Origin: Defluviicoccus sp046348835
Lineage (GTDB): Bacteria > Pseudomonadota > Alphaproteobacteria > Rhodospirillales > Defluviicoccaceae
Reading direction: 5' to 3'
DNA: 64,000 bases
NCBI GenBank assembly: GCA_046348835.1
Contig: JAXMDM010000004.1
Coordinates: 124,001 to 188,000 of the forward strand
Part shown: in pieces, positions 41,545 to 50,328 of the stretch
Layout: the number at the start of each line of letters is the position of its first letter
Numbering within the stretch: the stretch's first letter is position 1
Notes under the pieces: generated by a model
Told to the model about the DNA's origin: nothing
What the model saw: only the letters and a program-made list of their open reading frames with translations
Databases searched by the model: none
Made by a program: the position numbers and the translations under genes

Positions 41545-42373
41545 GCGCCGCACCCCCAGCACTCGACGCCGTCGCCGTCTCGCCGTCGCCGAGGTACGGA
41601 GCGAACGACGCGTCGATCCCCGACTTCACCGCCGCTTCCGCCTGGCGGGCGAGTATCTTGCGGTCGGCGACGGCAACGGCGGGGATCGGCTCGAGGAAGC
41701 GCAGTTCCACCTCGCCGCCGGGGGTCCCCAGCACCCGCGCCAGGTGCGGCGCCAGCGATGCGTCGCCGAACCAGGCATAGCGGTCCCGCAGCGGCCCGAC
41801 GAGGGGGGTGCCGTCGCGGGTGCAGGTGTAGGCCAGCGACAGGGGCTGGATGATCAGCCGGTCGCGCAGGGCCGGATCCTCGGCGAGACTGAACAGCGAC
41901 GACTTGAACGGCGCGACGCCGCTGCCGTCGGTGCTGGTCCCTTCCGGAAACATGATCAGGTGCTCGCCGCCGGCCAGCCGCCGCACCAGCATCTCTTGCT
42001 GTGACTTGGCCTCACTGCCGACCCGGTTGATGAAAATGGTCCCGGTAATGCGGGCGGCATAGCCGAATAGCGCCCACCCGGCCACCTCCGACTTGGCGAT
42101 GAAGGTGCCGGTGACCAGCCGGGAAATGACCGGGATGTCCAGGTAGGAGACGTGGTTGGCGACGTAGAGGACGACGCCCTCGGTCACCGGCCGGCCGTAG
42201 CTGCGCAACCTGAGGCCGGTCATCCACAGGCACACGCGGCACCACCACACCTGCAACGGCCGGCGCCAGCGCGCCAGCGGCCCGGCGCAGAGCGCATAGG
42301 CCCAGAAGAACAAGAGACAGCTGACCACGAAAGGCAGGGCCCGCACGGCGGTAAGCAGCCGGTGGCTTTTCAC
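41510..42373 (-). CDS. olsA: 1-acyl-sn-glycerol-3-phosphate / lyso-ornithine-lipid acyltransferase (PlsC/OlsA)
   Basis: 287-residue membrane-bound PlsC-family O-acyltransferase. An N-terminal hydrophobic segment (LPFVVSCLLFFWAYALC) precedes the catalytic H-x4-D as YVANHVSYLDIPV, the FINRVGS block and the FPEGTSTDG motif. It starts one base after the olsB stop (TGA-G-GTG), so the genes are translationally coupled. In alphaproteobacteria an olsB-olsA pair makes ornithine lipids, which argues for OlsA over housekeeping PlsC, but this rests on linkage. The 3' end overlaps the convergent ccrM by 35 bases. Confidence 0.82.
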   Translation of the reverse strand: MKSHRLLTAVRALPFVVSCLLFFWAYALCAGPLARWRRPLQVWWCRVCLWMTGLRLRSYGRPVTEGVVLYVANHVSYLDIPVISRLVTGTFIAKSEVAGWALFGYAARITGTIFINRVGSEAKSQQEMLVRRLAGGEHLIMFPEGTSTDGSGVAPFKSSLFSLAEDPALRDRLIIQPLSLAYTCTRDGTPLVGPLRDRYAWFGDASLAPHLARVLGTPGGEVELRFLEPIPAVAVADRKILARQAEAAVKSGIDASFAPYLGDGETATASSAGGAAPTDRGEPAASA

Positions 42374-42374
42374 C

Positions 42375-43169
42375 TCACGCCGCGTCCTGTTCGCCCGTCG
42401 GCCGGTCCACCCGGTAGCGCTTCTCGTACTTTTCGGTGAGTTGATCGGTTTTGACGATGACACAAACGTCGGTGGTGTTGAACTGGTGATCCACCACCGC
42501 ACCGTCGCCGATGAAGCCGCCGACGCGCAGATAGCCCTTGATCAACGGCGGCAGGTCGGCAAGGACCGCCCGGGTGTCGAGGTCGTCCGGCGGCACCCGC
42601 TCCATCGGCACATAGATGTGGGGCAGCGCCTTCGGCCGCAGCGAACTCGGTGCCAGATGGAAATGATGCAGATAGGTGAGCTGGGCGCCCATCTGATCCG
42701 GCTCGGTGCCGGGAAAGCTGGCGCAGCCGAACATCAGCTGGATATCGTGGACGTGCACGTAGCGGGCCAGACCCCGCCACAGGAGCTGCATGACGCCGCG
42801 GCTGCGGTAGGCGGCATCGACGCACGATCGTCCCACCTCGACAATCTCGCCGGGATAGGTGAGCACGCCGTCGAGGTCGTATTCCTGCTCGGTGTAGAAA
42901 CCGCCGTGCGCCATGGCCACCGGGCGGCGCAGCAGGCGATAGGTGCCGACGACCGGATCGCCGTCGCCCGGCTCGGAGTTGATGACCAGAAGGTGGTCGC
43001 AGACGCCGTCGAAAGCATCGAAGTCGCGGCGGTGGGCCCGCATCTCAGGGGTCGGAGTCGCCGCCATCTCCTCGTAGAAGACCCGGTAGCGAAGGCGCTG
43101 GGCGGCCTCGATATCCGCTTCCGAGGCCGCGAGCCGCACCTGGAAGTTGCCGTAAGTGAGAGGCTCCAC
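42375..43169 (-). CDS. olsB: L-ornithine N-acyltransferase (GNAT-like)
   Basis: 264-residue GNAT-fold protein matching OlsB, which adds a 3-hydroxyacyl chain from ACP to ornithine, the first step of ornithine-lipid synthesis. Blocks are ASEADIEAAQRLRYRVFYEEM, VVGTYRLLRRPVAM, YDLDGVLTYPGEIVEVGRSCVDAAYRSRGVMQLLWRGLA and FGCASFPGTEP. It lies directly upstream of the acyltransferase gene, completing the olsBA unit. Preceded by a 120-base gap from hbd. Confidence 0.88.
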   Translation of the reverse strand: MEPLTYGNFQVRLAASEADIEAAQRLRYRVFYEEMAATPTPEMRAHRRDFDAFDGVCDHLLVINSEPGDGDPVVGTYRLLRRPVAMAHGGFYTEQEYDLDGVLTYPGEIVEVGRSCVDAAYRSRGVMQLLWRGLARYVHVHDIQLMFGCASFPGTEPDQMGAQLTYLHHFHLAPSSLRPKALPHIYVPMERVPPDDLDTRAVLADLPPLIKGYLRVGGFIGDGAVVDHQFNTTDVCVIVKTDQLTEKYEKRYRVDRPTGEQDAA

Positions 43170-43289
43170 GTGTCCGTCCTGGGTAACCGGCGCCCCGCAG
43201 CCTTACCGCAACGCAACATCCGGTGCAGCGTTAGATATTGCAGACCGCGGGAAACCCAGCAAGGAATTTCGGCCGGCGCCGGCCTGGCC

Positions 43290-44165
43290 CTAGCGCGTCG
43301 GAACCGGCTGGTCCCCCGAGTAATCGTAGAAACCACGCCCGGTTTTTCGGCCGAGCCAGCCCGCCTCCACATACTTCACCAGGAGCGGGCACGGCCGATA
43401 CTTGGAATCGGCCAGACCATCATGGAGCGTGTGCATGATCCCGAGGCAGGTGTCGAGGCCGATGAAATCGGCAAGCTCCAGCGGTCCCATGGGGTGATGG
43501 GTACCGAGGCGCATGGCGATATCGATGCTCTCCACCGAGCCGACGCCCTCGTACAGCGTGTAGATGGCCTCGTTGATCATCGGCATGAGGATGCGGTGGA
43601 CGACGAAGGCGGGGAAATCCTCGGCGCTGATGGGGGTCTTGCCCAGCCGCTTGGCGAACTCGTCCAGGACGCGGTAGGTGCTCTCTTCGGTGGCGATGCC
43701 GCGGATCAGTTCCACCAGCCCCATCTTCGGCACCGGGTTCATGAAATGGGTGCCGATGAAGCGGGCCGGCCGATCGGTCTGGGCGCCGAGGCGGGTGATG
43801 GAGAGCGTCGAGGTGTTGGTCGCGATGATCGCGTCCTTGGGGAGGACTTCGCAGAGGTGGCGGAAAATCTCCTTCTTCACCACCTCGTCCTCGACCGCGG
43901 CTTCGATCGCCAGCTGACAGTCGGCGAAGCCGGCGTAGTCGGTACCGCCGCTGACCCGGTCGCGGGCGGTCTTGGCGTCGCCCTCGGTCATCCGCCCCCG
44001 GTTGACGGCACCCTCCAGCGATTGGCCGATCCGCTCCAGGCCGGCATCGACCTTGGCCTGGGTCACATCGAGGAGATAGACGGGCAGCCCGGCGATGGCA
44101 CACACCTGGGCGATGCCGGTCCCCATGTCCCCGGCGCCCACGACGCCGACTTTGGTGATCTCCAT
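43290..44165 (-). CDS. hbd: 3-hydroxybutyryl-CoA dehydrogenase
   Basis: 291-residue 3-hydroxyacyl-CoA dehydrogenase (HBDH type) converting (S)-3-hydroxybutyryl-CoA and acetoacetyl-CoA with NAD(P). The Rossmann motif is VGVVGAGDMGTGIAQVCA, catalytic and substrate residues are in NTSTLSITRLG, IGTHFMNPVPKMGLVELI (catalytic His) and EDFPAFVVHRILMPMINEAI. Length is that of stand-alone Hbd. It follows etfA by 21 bases, and with etfBA belongs to short-chain CoA oxidation or reduction feeding the EMC pathway. Confidence 0.94.
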   Translation of the reverse strand: MEITKVGVVGAGDMGTGIAQVCAIAGLPVYLLDVTQAKVDAGLERIGQSLEGAVNRGRMTEGDAKTARDRVSGGTDYAGFADCQLAIEAAVEDEVVKKEIFRHLCEVLPKDAIIATNTSTLSITRLGAQTDRPARFIGTHFMNPVPKMGLVELIRGIATEESTYRVLDEFAKRLGKTPISAEDFPAFVVHRILMPMINEAIYTLYEGVGSVESIDIAMRLGTHHPMGPLELADFIGLDTCLGIMHTLHDGLADSKYRPCPLLVKYVEAGWLGRKTGRGFYDYSGDQPVPTR

Positions 44166-44186
44166 GGTTATCCGCCGCCCCGTGGC

Positions 44187-45125
44187 TCAGCCGGACTTGC
44201 TGAGCGCGGCCGTCAACTCCGGCACCGCCTGGAACAGATCGGCGACGAGGCCGTAATCGGCAACCTGGAAGATGGGTGCCTCTTCGTCCTTGTTGATGGC
44301 GACGATGAATTTCGAGTCCTTCATCCCGGCGAGATGCTGGATGGCACCGGAAATGCCCACTGCGACGTAGAGGTCGGGGGCAACCACCTTGCCGGTCTGC
44401 CCCACCTGGTAGTCGTTGGGGACGTACCCCGCGTCCACCGCGGCGCGCGACGCACCGACCGCAGCCCCCAGCTTGTCGGCCAGCGTCTCGATCATGTGGA
44501 AATTTTCCCCCGATCCCATGCCGCGGCCACCGGAGATGACGATGCGGGCGCTGGTCAGCTCCGGACGCTCGCTCTTGGTCAGCTCCTGACCGACGAACCG
44601 GGAGAGCAGCGGATCCGCCGCCGCCTCGACCGTCTCGACGGCGGCCGAGCCGCCCTCCGCCGATGCCTTGTCGAAGGTGGTGGTGCGGACGGTGATCACC
44701 TTGATGGGATCCGAGGACTGCACCGTGGCCATGGCGTTGCCGGCGTAGATGGGGCGGACGAAGGTGTCGGCGCCTTCGATGGCGGTGACCTCGGAGATCT
44801 GCGCCACGTCCAAGAGCGCCGCCACCCGCGGCAGCAGGTTCTTGCCGGTGGTGGTGGAGGCGGAGAGGATGTGGCTGTAGCCGGGGGCGAGCCCGGCCAC
44901 CAGGGGAGCCAGCGCCTCCGCCAGGGGATGGGCGTACGCGGGCGAGTCGGCGTGCAGCACCTTGGCCACCCCGGCCACCTTGGCCGCCGCCTCGGCGGCG
45001 GGACCGGCGCCGGAGCCGGCGATCAGGACGTGGACGTCGCCGAGCTTGCCGGCGGCGGTCACGGTGTTGAGCGTGGCCGCCTTCAGGGCGGCGTTGTCAT
45101 GATCGGCTACGACGAGGACACTCAT
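44187..45125 (-). CDS. etfA: Electron transfer flavoprotein alpha subunit
   Basis: 312-residue ETF alpha subunit. With EtfB it carries electrons from acyl-CoA dehydrogenases, including methylsuccinyl-CoA dehydrogenase encoded in this window, to ETF-quinone oxidoreductase. The N-terminal domain starts VLVVADHDNAALKAATLNTV; the FAD-binding C-terminal domain has VISGGRGMGSGENFHMIETLADKLGAAVGASRAAVDAGYVPND and YVAVGISGAIQHLAGMKDS. The start follows the etfB stop by no gap (45125/45126), so the two subunits are coupled. Confidence 0.96.
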   Translation of the reverse strand: MSVLVVADHDNAALKAATLNTVTAAGKLGDVHVLIAGSGAGPAAEAAAKVAGVAKVLHADSPAYAHPLAEALAPLVAGLAPGYSHILSASTTTGKNLLPRVAALLDVAQISEVTAIEGADTFVRPIYAGNAMATVQSSDPIKVITVRTTTFDKASAEGGSAAVETVEAAADPLLSRFVGQELTKSERPELTSARIVISGGRGMGSGENFHMIETLADKLGAAVGASRAAVDAGYVPNDYQVGQTGKVVAPDLYVAVGISGAIQHLAGMKDSKFIVAINKDEEAPIFQVADYGLVADLFQAVPELTAALSKSG

Positions 45126-45875
45126 CTAGAGGACCTTCGCTTCATTGCGGAGTTTATCGACGAGTTCGGCAACGGTCTTCACCATGACACCGGCCTGACG
45201 CTTGGGCGGCTCCTTCACCTTCAGCGTCTTCAGCCGCGGCGCCGTGTCGACGCCCAGATCGGCCGGCTTGACCGTCTCGATGGGCTTCTTCTTCGCCTTC
45301 ATGATGTTGGGTAGCGACGCGTAGCGCGGCGTGTTCAGCCGCAGATCGGCGGTCACCACCGCCGGCATCTTCAGCGCCACCGTCTCGAGGCCACCGTCCA
45401 CCTCGCGGGTGACCATCGCCTCGCCGGCTTCCAGCACCACCTTCGAGGCGAAGGTGCCCTGCGGCCAGCCGAGAAGCGCCGCCAGCATCTGGCCGGTCTG
45501 ATTGGAATCGTCGTCGATCGCCTGCTTGCCGAGGATCACCAGGTCCGGCTTTTCCTGCTCCACCAGTGCCTTCAGCAGTTTGGCTACCGCGAGCGGCTGC
45601 AGTTCGTCGGCGCTGTCGACCAGGATACCCCGGTCGGCGCCCATGGCGAGCGCGGTTCGGATGGTCTCCTGGCACTGAGGCGGCCCGAGGGAGACGACGA
45701 CGATTTCCGTCGCCTTTTTCGCCTCCTTGAGGCGCACCGCCTCCTCGACGGCGATTTCGTCGAATGGATTCATCGCCATCTTGACGTTGGCGAGCTCGAC
45801 CCCTGTTTCGTCCGCCTTGACCCGGACCTTGACGTTGGCATCGACCACGCGCTTGGCTGTGACGAGGATCTTCAT
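45126..45875 (-). CDS. etfB: Electron transfer flavoprotein beta subunit
   Basis: 249-residue ETF beta subunit that binds AMP and docks the partner dehydrogenase. Family blocks are MKILVTAKRVVDANVKVRVKAD-like start, MNPFDEIAVEEAVRLKE, GADRGILVD, DLVILGKQAIDDDSNQTGQMLAALLGWPQGTFASK and VTADLRLNTPRYASLPNIMKAKKKP. First gene of the etfB-etfA-hbd operon; a 384-base divergent region (45876-46259) with no recognisable strong promoter separates it from the SDR gene on the other strand. Confidence 0.96.
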   Translation of the reverse strand: MKILVTAKRVVDANVKVRVKADETGVELANVKMAMNPFDEIAVEEAVRLKEAKKATEIVVVSLGPPQCQETIRTALAMGADRGILVDSADELQPLAVAKLLKALVEQEKPDLVILGKQAIDDDSNQTGQMLAALLGWPQGTFASKVVLEAGEAMVTREVDGGLETVALKMPAVVTADLRLNTPRYASLPNIMKAKKKPIETVKPADLGVDTAPRLKTLKVKEPPKRQAGVMVKTVAELVDKLRNEAKVL

Positions 45876-46259
45876 GAACGACCGACCCGCGATGAGTTGT
45901 TTTCTTTATCGTCTGCCGGTTCTCTGTCGTCCGCCTGGGGCGCCCGACCGGGTGTGTGTCCCCTTGCGGGCACCGCTGCCGTTCCCGGCTGGACGCCTTC
46001 ACCCGCGGTGCACGGCACACGGCCCCGAACCAGGGGTGCAAACTTAAGGAGACGGGCAGACGAGGTCAAGCTGGCCGTAAGGCCGATCGGGGCCCGACCG
46101 GTGGTCGCCTACGCCGGCCCCATCCGGCCGACCCGACACGCATCCGCTTGCTTCAATCAGCGTGCGTCCCACCTCCAGATAAGGCAATCTCGGGCGACCG
46201 CAGAGCGGGCGGTTAGCGGGATGAGCGTCCGTCTCGGCCTTTCTCCAGGAGGATCACAC

Positions 46260-47033
46260 ATGGACAAGAACAACGGTGCAAAGCGGCTCGCCGGCAAGAT
46301 GGCGGTGATCACCGGAGGCACCACCGGCCTTGGTTTCGCCACCGCCGATCGCTTCCTCGACGAAGGCGCCAAGGTGATGATCACCGGCGCCCACGACGAT
46401 CGGGTAAGGGCGGCGGTGCAAGAGCTCGCCCGCGGCGTCGTCGGCTTCCGCGCCGACGTCCGCTCGCTGATCGATCTCGACATGCTGGCGGCCGCCGTCC
46501 ACGGCGCCTTCGTCGACGGCTTCGACGTGCTGTTCGCCAACGCCGGCGTCGGCAGCTTCAGGGCGTTCGATGCCGTCGACGAACGCGACTTCGACAATCA
46601 GTTCGGCATCAACGTCAAGGGACTGTTCTTCACCATCCAGAAGCTGCTGCCGTTGATGCGAACGGGCGGCAGCATCATCCTCAACGCGTCGGCGGTGAGC
46701 GAGAAGGGCCTCCCCATGTCCAGCGTCTACGCCGCGACCAAGGCGGCGGTTCGCTCGTTCGCCCGCTCGCTGGCGGCCGAACTGGGGCCGAAGGGGATCC
46801 GCGTCAACGCCCTCAGCCCCGGCCTGATCCCGACCGACTTTTTGGTCAAGATGGGGTCCGAGAGCATGGAAATGATGACCGGCTTCCAGGGCTTCAATAC
46901 CGGAACCACGCCGCTCGGCCGGGTCGGCCGGCCGGACGAGGTCGCCGAGGCGGCGGTGTTCCTCGCCAGCGATCAGTCGTCCTACGTCACCGCCAGCGAC
47001 CTCCTCGTCGACGGGGGCTACATGAGCGTCTGA
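46260..47033 (+). CDS. Short-chain dehydrogenase/reductase
   Basis: 257-residue classical SDR. NAD(P)-binding TGxxxGxG is ITGGTTGLGFATA, the NAG motif is LFANAGVGS, catalytic Ser in ILNASAVSEKG, and YxxxK in VYAATKAAVRSFARS. The C-terminus GYMSV with DLLVDGG is typical. Substrate unknown; oxidoreductases of this kind act on alcohols, ketones or 3-oxoacyl chains. ATG 46260 has CAGGAGG upstream. It stands divergent from etfB and convergent to nothing, with a 170-base gap after it. Confidence 0.87.
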   Translation: MDKNNGAKRLAGKMAVITGGTTGLGFATADRFLDEGAKVMITGAHDDRVRAAVQELARGVVGFRADVRSLIDLDMLAAAVHGAFVDGFDVLFANAGVGSFRAFDAVDERDFDNQFGINVKGLFFTIQKLLPLMRTGGSIILNASAVSEKGLPMSSVYAATKAAVRSFARSLAAELGPKGIRVNALSPGLIPTDFLVKMGSESMEMMTGFQGFNTGTTPLGRVGRPDEVAEAAVFLASDQSSYVTASDLLVDGGYMSV

Positions 47034-47204
47034 GCACCGCGTCTGATCCCCAACACCTGATCGTCGGCAGCCCCACCACCTCGTGGCGCGCGATCACTCA
47101 TGCAATTTTCCGAGCGAGGCCGGACAGACCAAACGGCCGTGTCGGCCCGTAGGGAAAAGTAGTACCATAGTAGTCTAGTCTTATCGTTTGGCATGGGGGA
47201 TCGG

Positions 47205-48485
47205 ATGATGACGGGCTATAGTCGCTTATTGGCCATGGGTGCACTCGTCGCCAGCGTCGGCTGGGGACTACCCGCCGGCGCCGTCACCCAGCTCGACGCC
47301 GACTGGGCGGTCTCTTTCGGAACCTCCGGCACCGACCAAGTGACGGCGCTCGCCACCGACTCCGAAGGCCATCTGGCCATTGCCGGATGCGTCTTCCGTT
47401 GCCCCCGCGGCGGCTGCACCGACTACGGGGATGCCTGGGTCGCCCGCCTCACCGCCGACGGCCGGCAATTGTGGCGCAAACGGCTGGGAACGCCGGGGTA
47501 CGACTGCAAATGGAAGGTCACGGTCGCCACCGATCGGGTCGGCGACATCCTCATCGCCTCGTCGTCCAACGACGCCGTCGATCGGGAGGCGGGCGACTAC
47601 GATGCCTGGGTCGCCAAATACGCGGCGGCCGACGGGACCCGCCTGTGGACACGCCGCTTCGGCACCGATCAGACCGATCTCGTCAACGCGGTGGCAACCG
47701 ACGGCAGCGGAAACGTCCTGGTCGTGGGCAACACCGAGGGGCCCATCGGGGGTCGCTATCTGGGCACCGGCGACGGCTGGCTCGCCAAGTTCCGCGCCGA
47801 CGGCCACGGCCTTTGGCGCCGCCAGATCGGAACCGCCACCTACGACGAGGTCTGGGCCGTCGCCGTCGACGCCACCGGCAACATCTACGTCGCCGGCGAT
47901 ACCCTGGGCGCCGTGTCCGGCGTGAATCAGGGCAGCTTTGACGTTTTCATCATCAAGTACACCGCGGACGGTCGGGTCCTGTGGCGGCGGCAGCTGGGTA
48001 CCAGCGATGGCGAGTTCCCCCTCGCCGCGGCGGTCGACGCGAACGGCGATCTGGTTTTGTCGGGCCAAGCCTTCAGCGATTTCGCCGGCCCCTACCAAGG
48101 CGGCTATTACGATGCCTGGCTGGGCAAGTGGAACAGCGCCGGCGACGTGCTCTGGCTTCGGCAGATCGGCAGCGAGGAGCGCGAGTCGGCGACGGCGCTC
48201 GCCATTGCCGCCGACGGCGACATCGTCGTCGGCGGTGACACCGGCGGCAGCCTGGGCGGCCCGCGCACCTTTGGCAATTTCGATACCTGGATGCAGGTAT
48301 ACGGCACCGATGGAACGCTCCTTGCCCAGGACCAGGAGGGGGTCCTCGATCCGTTCACGATGGGCATCGCCGTCTTCGGCAATGACATCTATCTCGCCGA
48401 CACCCCATACACCTGTCCCACGCCGGTGCAGCCGAGCTGCGTCCACGGCGGCGACGCTGCGATCTACCACTACACCAAACCGTAG
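47205..48485 (+). CDS. Exported SBBP-type beta-propeller protein
   Basis: 426 residues. A signal peptide (LLAMGALVASVGWGLPAGA) is followed by seven or so repeats of about 55 residues, each with a D-x-W-x-A/V-K-Y/F/W strand and LWxRxxGT: for example DAWVARLTADGRQLWRKRLGT, DGWLAKFRADGHGLWRRQIGT and DAWLGKWNSAGDVLWLRQIGS. This is the SBBP (seven-bladed beta-propeller) pattern of secreted bacterial proteins. Cys pairs occur near the start (VFRCPRGGC) and end. Function unknown, probably binding. ATG 47205 is preceded by GGGGGA; an ATG at 47193 is a less likely start. Confidence 0.75.
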   Translation: MMTGYSRLLAMGALVASVGWGLPAGAVTQLDADWAVSFGTSGTDQVTALATDSEGHLAIAGCVFRCPRGGCTDYGDAWVARLTADGRQLWRKRLGTPGYDCKWKVTVATDRVGDILIASSSNDAVDREAGDYDAWVAKYAAADGTRLWTRRFGTDQTDLVNAVATDGSGNVLVVGNTEGPIGGRYLGTGDGWLAKFRADGHGLWRRQIGTATYDEVWAVAVDATGNIYVAGDTLGAVSGVNQGSFDVFIIKYTADGRVLWRRQLGTSDGEFPLAAAVDANGDLVLSGQAFSDFAGPYQGGYYDAWLGKWNSAGDVLWLRQIGSEERESATALAIAADGDIVVGGDTGGSLGGPRTFGNFDTWMQVYGTDGTLLAQDQEGVLDPFTMGIAVFGNDIYLADTPYTCPTPVQPSCVHGGDAAIYHYTKP

Positions 48486-48557
48486 CCGACGACGCCAGCG
48501 GCTCGCCGCCGGCGGATGCCTGGATCGATCACCGACCGCGCATCGCCCTGAGCCGCC

Positions 48558-49121
48558 TCAGCGGTTGTTGCCGGGGACCCAGAGGACGTCGGTGGCGCCG
48601 TCGTCGTTGAGGTGGCGGGCGAGGACGAAGAGGTGGTCGGAGAGCCGGTTGATGTAGCGGATCGCCGCGTCGTTGACCGGCTCGTGCTGGGCCAGTTCGC
48701 AGATCAGCCGCTCAGCCCGACGGCTGACGGTGCGGGCCAGATGCAACGCGGCGGCGGCGGCGGTGCCGCCGGGGAGAATGAACGACTTCAGCGGCTGCAG
48801 CCGCGCGTTCATCTGGTCGATCTCCCGCTCCAGGCGCTCCACCTGGGCGTCGACGATGCGCAATGCCCCTTCCGCCTTGCGGCCGTCCGGCGGCGTACAC
48901 AGATCGGCGCCCAGGTCGAACAGATCGTTCTGGATGCGGGCCAGCATGGCGTCGACGTCGCCGGCGGTCGACAGCCGGGCCAGCCCGACGACGCTGTTGG
49001 TCTCGTCGACGGTGCCGTAGGCGGCGACGCGAAGATCGTATTTGGGTACCCGCCGGCCGTCCCCCAGTGACGTCTCCCCCTTGTCGCCGCCGCGGGTGTA
49101 GATGCGGGTCAGGGTGACCAT
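48558..49121 (-). CDS. PduO-type cob(I)yrinate/cobalamin adenosyltransferase
   Basis: 187-residue PduO-type ATP:co(I)rrinoid adenosyltransferase making coenzyme B12 (adenosylcobalamin). Signature blocks are LTRIYTRGGDKGETSLGDGRRV, AAYGTVDETNSVVGLAR, LPGGTAAAAALHLARTVSRRAERLICEL and DAAIRYINRLSDHLFVLARHLN, the last being the corrinoid-binding helix. It supplies cofactor for Ecm in this window. It lies 14 bases after the twin-TM gene, as part of the same minus-strand unit. Comparable twin-TM/adenosyltransferase pairs next to etfBA-hbd occur in other alphaproteobacteria; here two + strand genes separate them. Confidence 0.93.
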   Translation of the reverse strand: MVTLTRIYTRGGDKGETSLGDGRRVPKYDLRVAAYGTVDETNSVVGLARLSTAGDVDAMLARIQNDLFDLGADLCTPPDGRKAEGALRIVDAQVERLEREIDQMNARLQPLKSFILPGGTAAAAALHLARTVSRRAERLICELAQHEPVNDAAIRYINRLSDHLFVLARHLNDDGATDVLWVPGNNR

Positions 49122-49135
49122 CGAAACCTCCCTCA

Positions 49136-49327
49136 GTGGCTCTGCAGCGCCAGCATCAACCCGAACAATGCCAGCGCCACGCCTTGCAGGATGACCCGCC
49201 AGCGCATGAGCTTGTTACCGTAGCGCTCGTTCAGCGAGGGCGAGAAGGAAAAGGCGATGATGCCGGCAAACAGCACCAGCACCGTCAGGACCATGGTAAT
49301 GCCGAGGAGGATGGGAAGAATGCTCAT
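49136..49327 (-). CDS. Twin transmembrane protein (HIG1-like)
   Basis: 63-residue membrane protein of two hydrophobic helices (LPILLGITMVLTVLVLFAGIIAF and WRVILQGVALALFGLMLAL) with a short polar linker NERYGNKLMR. It matches the small HIG1-like/twin-TM proteins annotated beside cobalamin adenosyltransferase genes in alphaproteobacteria. Function unknown. Immediately upstream of the adenosyltransferase. Confidence 0.75.
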
Positions 49328-49398
49328 CCTGAAGATATAGACGCGGGCGCGCCCTCGGTCACCGAAATTCGCCAATCCCGCGCCACTCACCGATGGGC

Positions 49399-50235
49399 TT
49401 ACGGGCTGGGGGCGCCCCTCCCGAGCCGCAGGTCGGCGGCGAGGAAATCGGCGGTTTCCGGCAGGCAGACGTGGAATGCGGTCAGGCGTTGGATGGCGAC
49501 GGTGAGGTTGCGGCCCCTGACATCCACCAGGTGACCGCCGGTCCGGCGCGCCTCGTCGAGGAAATGCAGGTGGTAGCCGGGCACGGTCAGCGCGGTGACA
49601 TAGGCCGGTGACCAGAATCCCACCAGCACGCCGGCGATGTCGGTGACCCGGTTCTCGTCCTGGGAGGCGGAGACGCCTTCGGTCAGCGGTGCCTCTTCGG
49701 TCCCCGGTGTCGCCGCGCGCATGAGGACCTCGTCGAAGCGGCCTTCGACGCGAACCGCGTAGAAGCACTCGTCGGTCGTCCGCCAGGCATCCAGCTGGCG
49801 CTGCAGAAGGCCGTAGCGGCGGCAGTCCTCCAGACTATGGGTGGTTTCGGGTCGGAAGCGAGTGACGAGGGCGAAGGGCGTGCGTGCCGTATCCTCCCCC
49901 GGTGCGATGCTGCCGCCGCCGCGGATCTGGAATACCTGACCATCGACGAGGACCATCTCGCCGATGTAGCCGTCGAGGGTGCCGATGCCGAAGTCGCCGT
50001 GCGCCCGCAGTGCGGCCACGGTCATTTCGGCTTGCGAGACCCCCTCCACCGCCGCCGGTGCCGTCGACACCCGGAACAGGGTGGCGTGCTTGAGCTGCAG
50101 GGTGTCGGCCAGCGCCGTCCGGATCAGGTGGTCGACGCTTTCGCCGCCCTCCCCGGCGCGGCGGGCGAGCGCGTCCTTGATCGACTGGGAGACGAGGCCG
50201 ACGAGCGGCACGAGGCGATGGTGGGATCGGGTCAT
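49399..50235 (-). CDS. budA: Acetolactate decarboxylase
   Basis: 278-residue alpha-acetolactate decarboxylase (AlsD/BudA), converting (S)-2-acetolactate to (R)-acetoin with CO2 release. The family features are FRVSTAPAAVEGV, HGDFGIGTLDGYIGEMVLVDGQVFQI, YAVRVEGRFDEV, and the zinc-binding PGYHLHFLDEARRTGGHLVDV. It is about 20-40 residues longer than typical at the C-terminus. No acetolactate synthase lies in the window; acetoin production could divert excess pyruvate. It sits before mcd on the same strand, with a 94-base gap. Confidence 0.88.
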   Translation of the reverse strand: MTRSHHRLVPLVGLVSQSIKDALARRAGEGGESVDHLIRTALADTLQLKHATLFRVSTAPAAVEGVSQAEMTVAALRAHGDFGIGTLDGYIGEMVLVDGQVFQIRGGGSIAPGEDTARTPFALVTRFRPETTHSLEDCRRYGLLQRQLDAWRTTDECFYAVRVEGRFDEVLMRAATPGTEEAPLTEGVSASQDENRVTDIAGVLVGFWSPAYVTALTVPGYHLHFLDEARRTGGHLVDVRGRNLTVAIQRLTAFHVCLPETADFLAADLRLGRGAPSP

Positions 50236-50328
50236 CGAAGCGGCGTCGTCACCTCACTCGACGGATCGGCGGCTGCCCGCGACGGATGGTTGCGGCACGG
50301 GCAGCCGGCGACCGGTTCGGAACTCACC

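Noticed and set aside
38860..41562. - strand open frame of 900 codons opposite rnhB and ccrM
   Set aside because: Only its ends coincide with the real minus-strand genes (EVE protein at 38860); the rest is antisense to rnhB and ccrM.
42441..45314. + strand open frame of 957 codons opposite olsB, hbd, etfA and etfB
   Set aside because: Composition (Asp/His/Arg/Gly repeats) and complete overlap with conserved minus-strand genes show it is a shadow.
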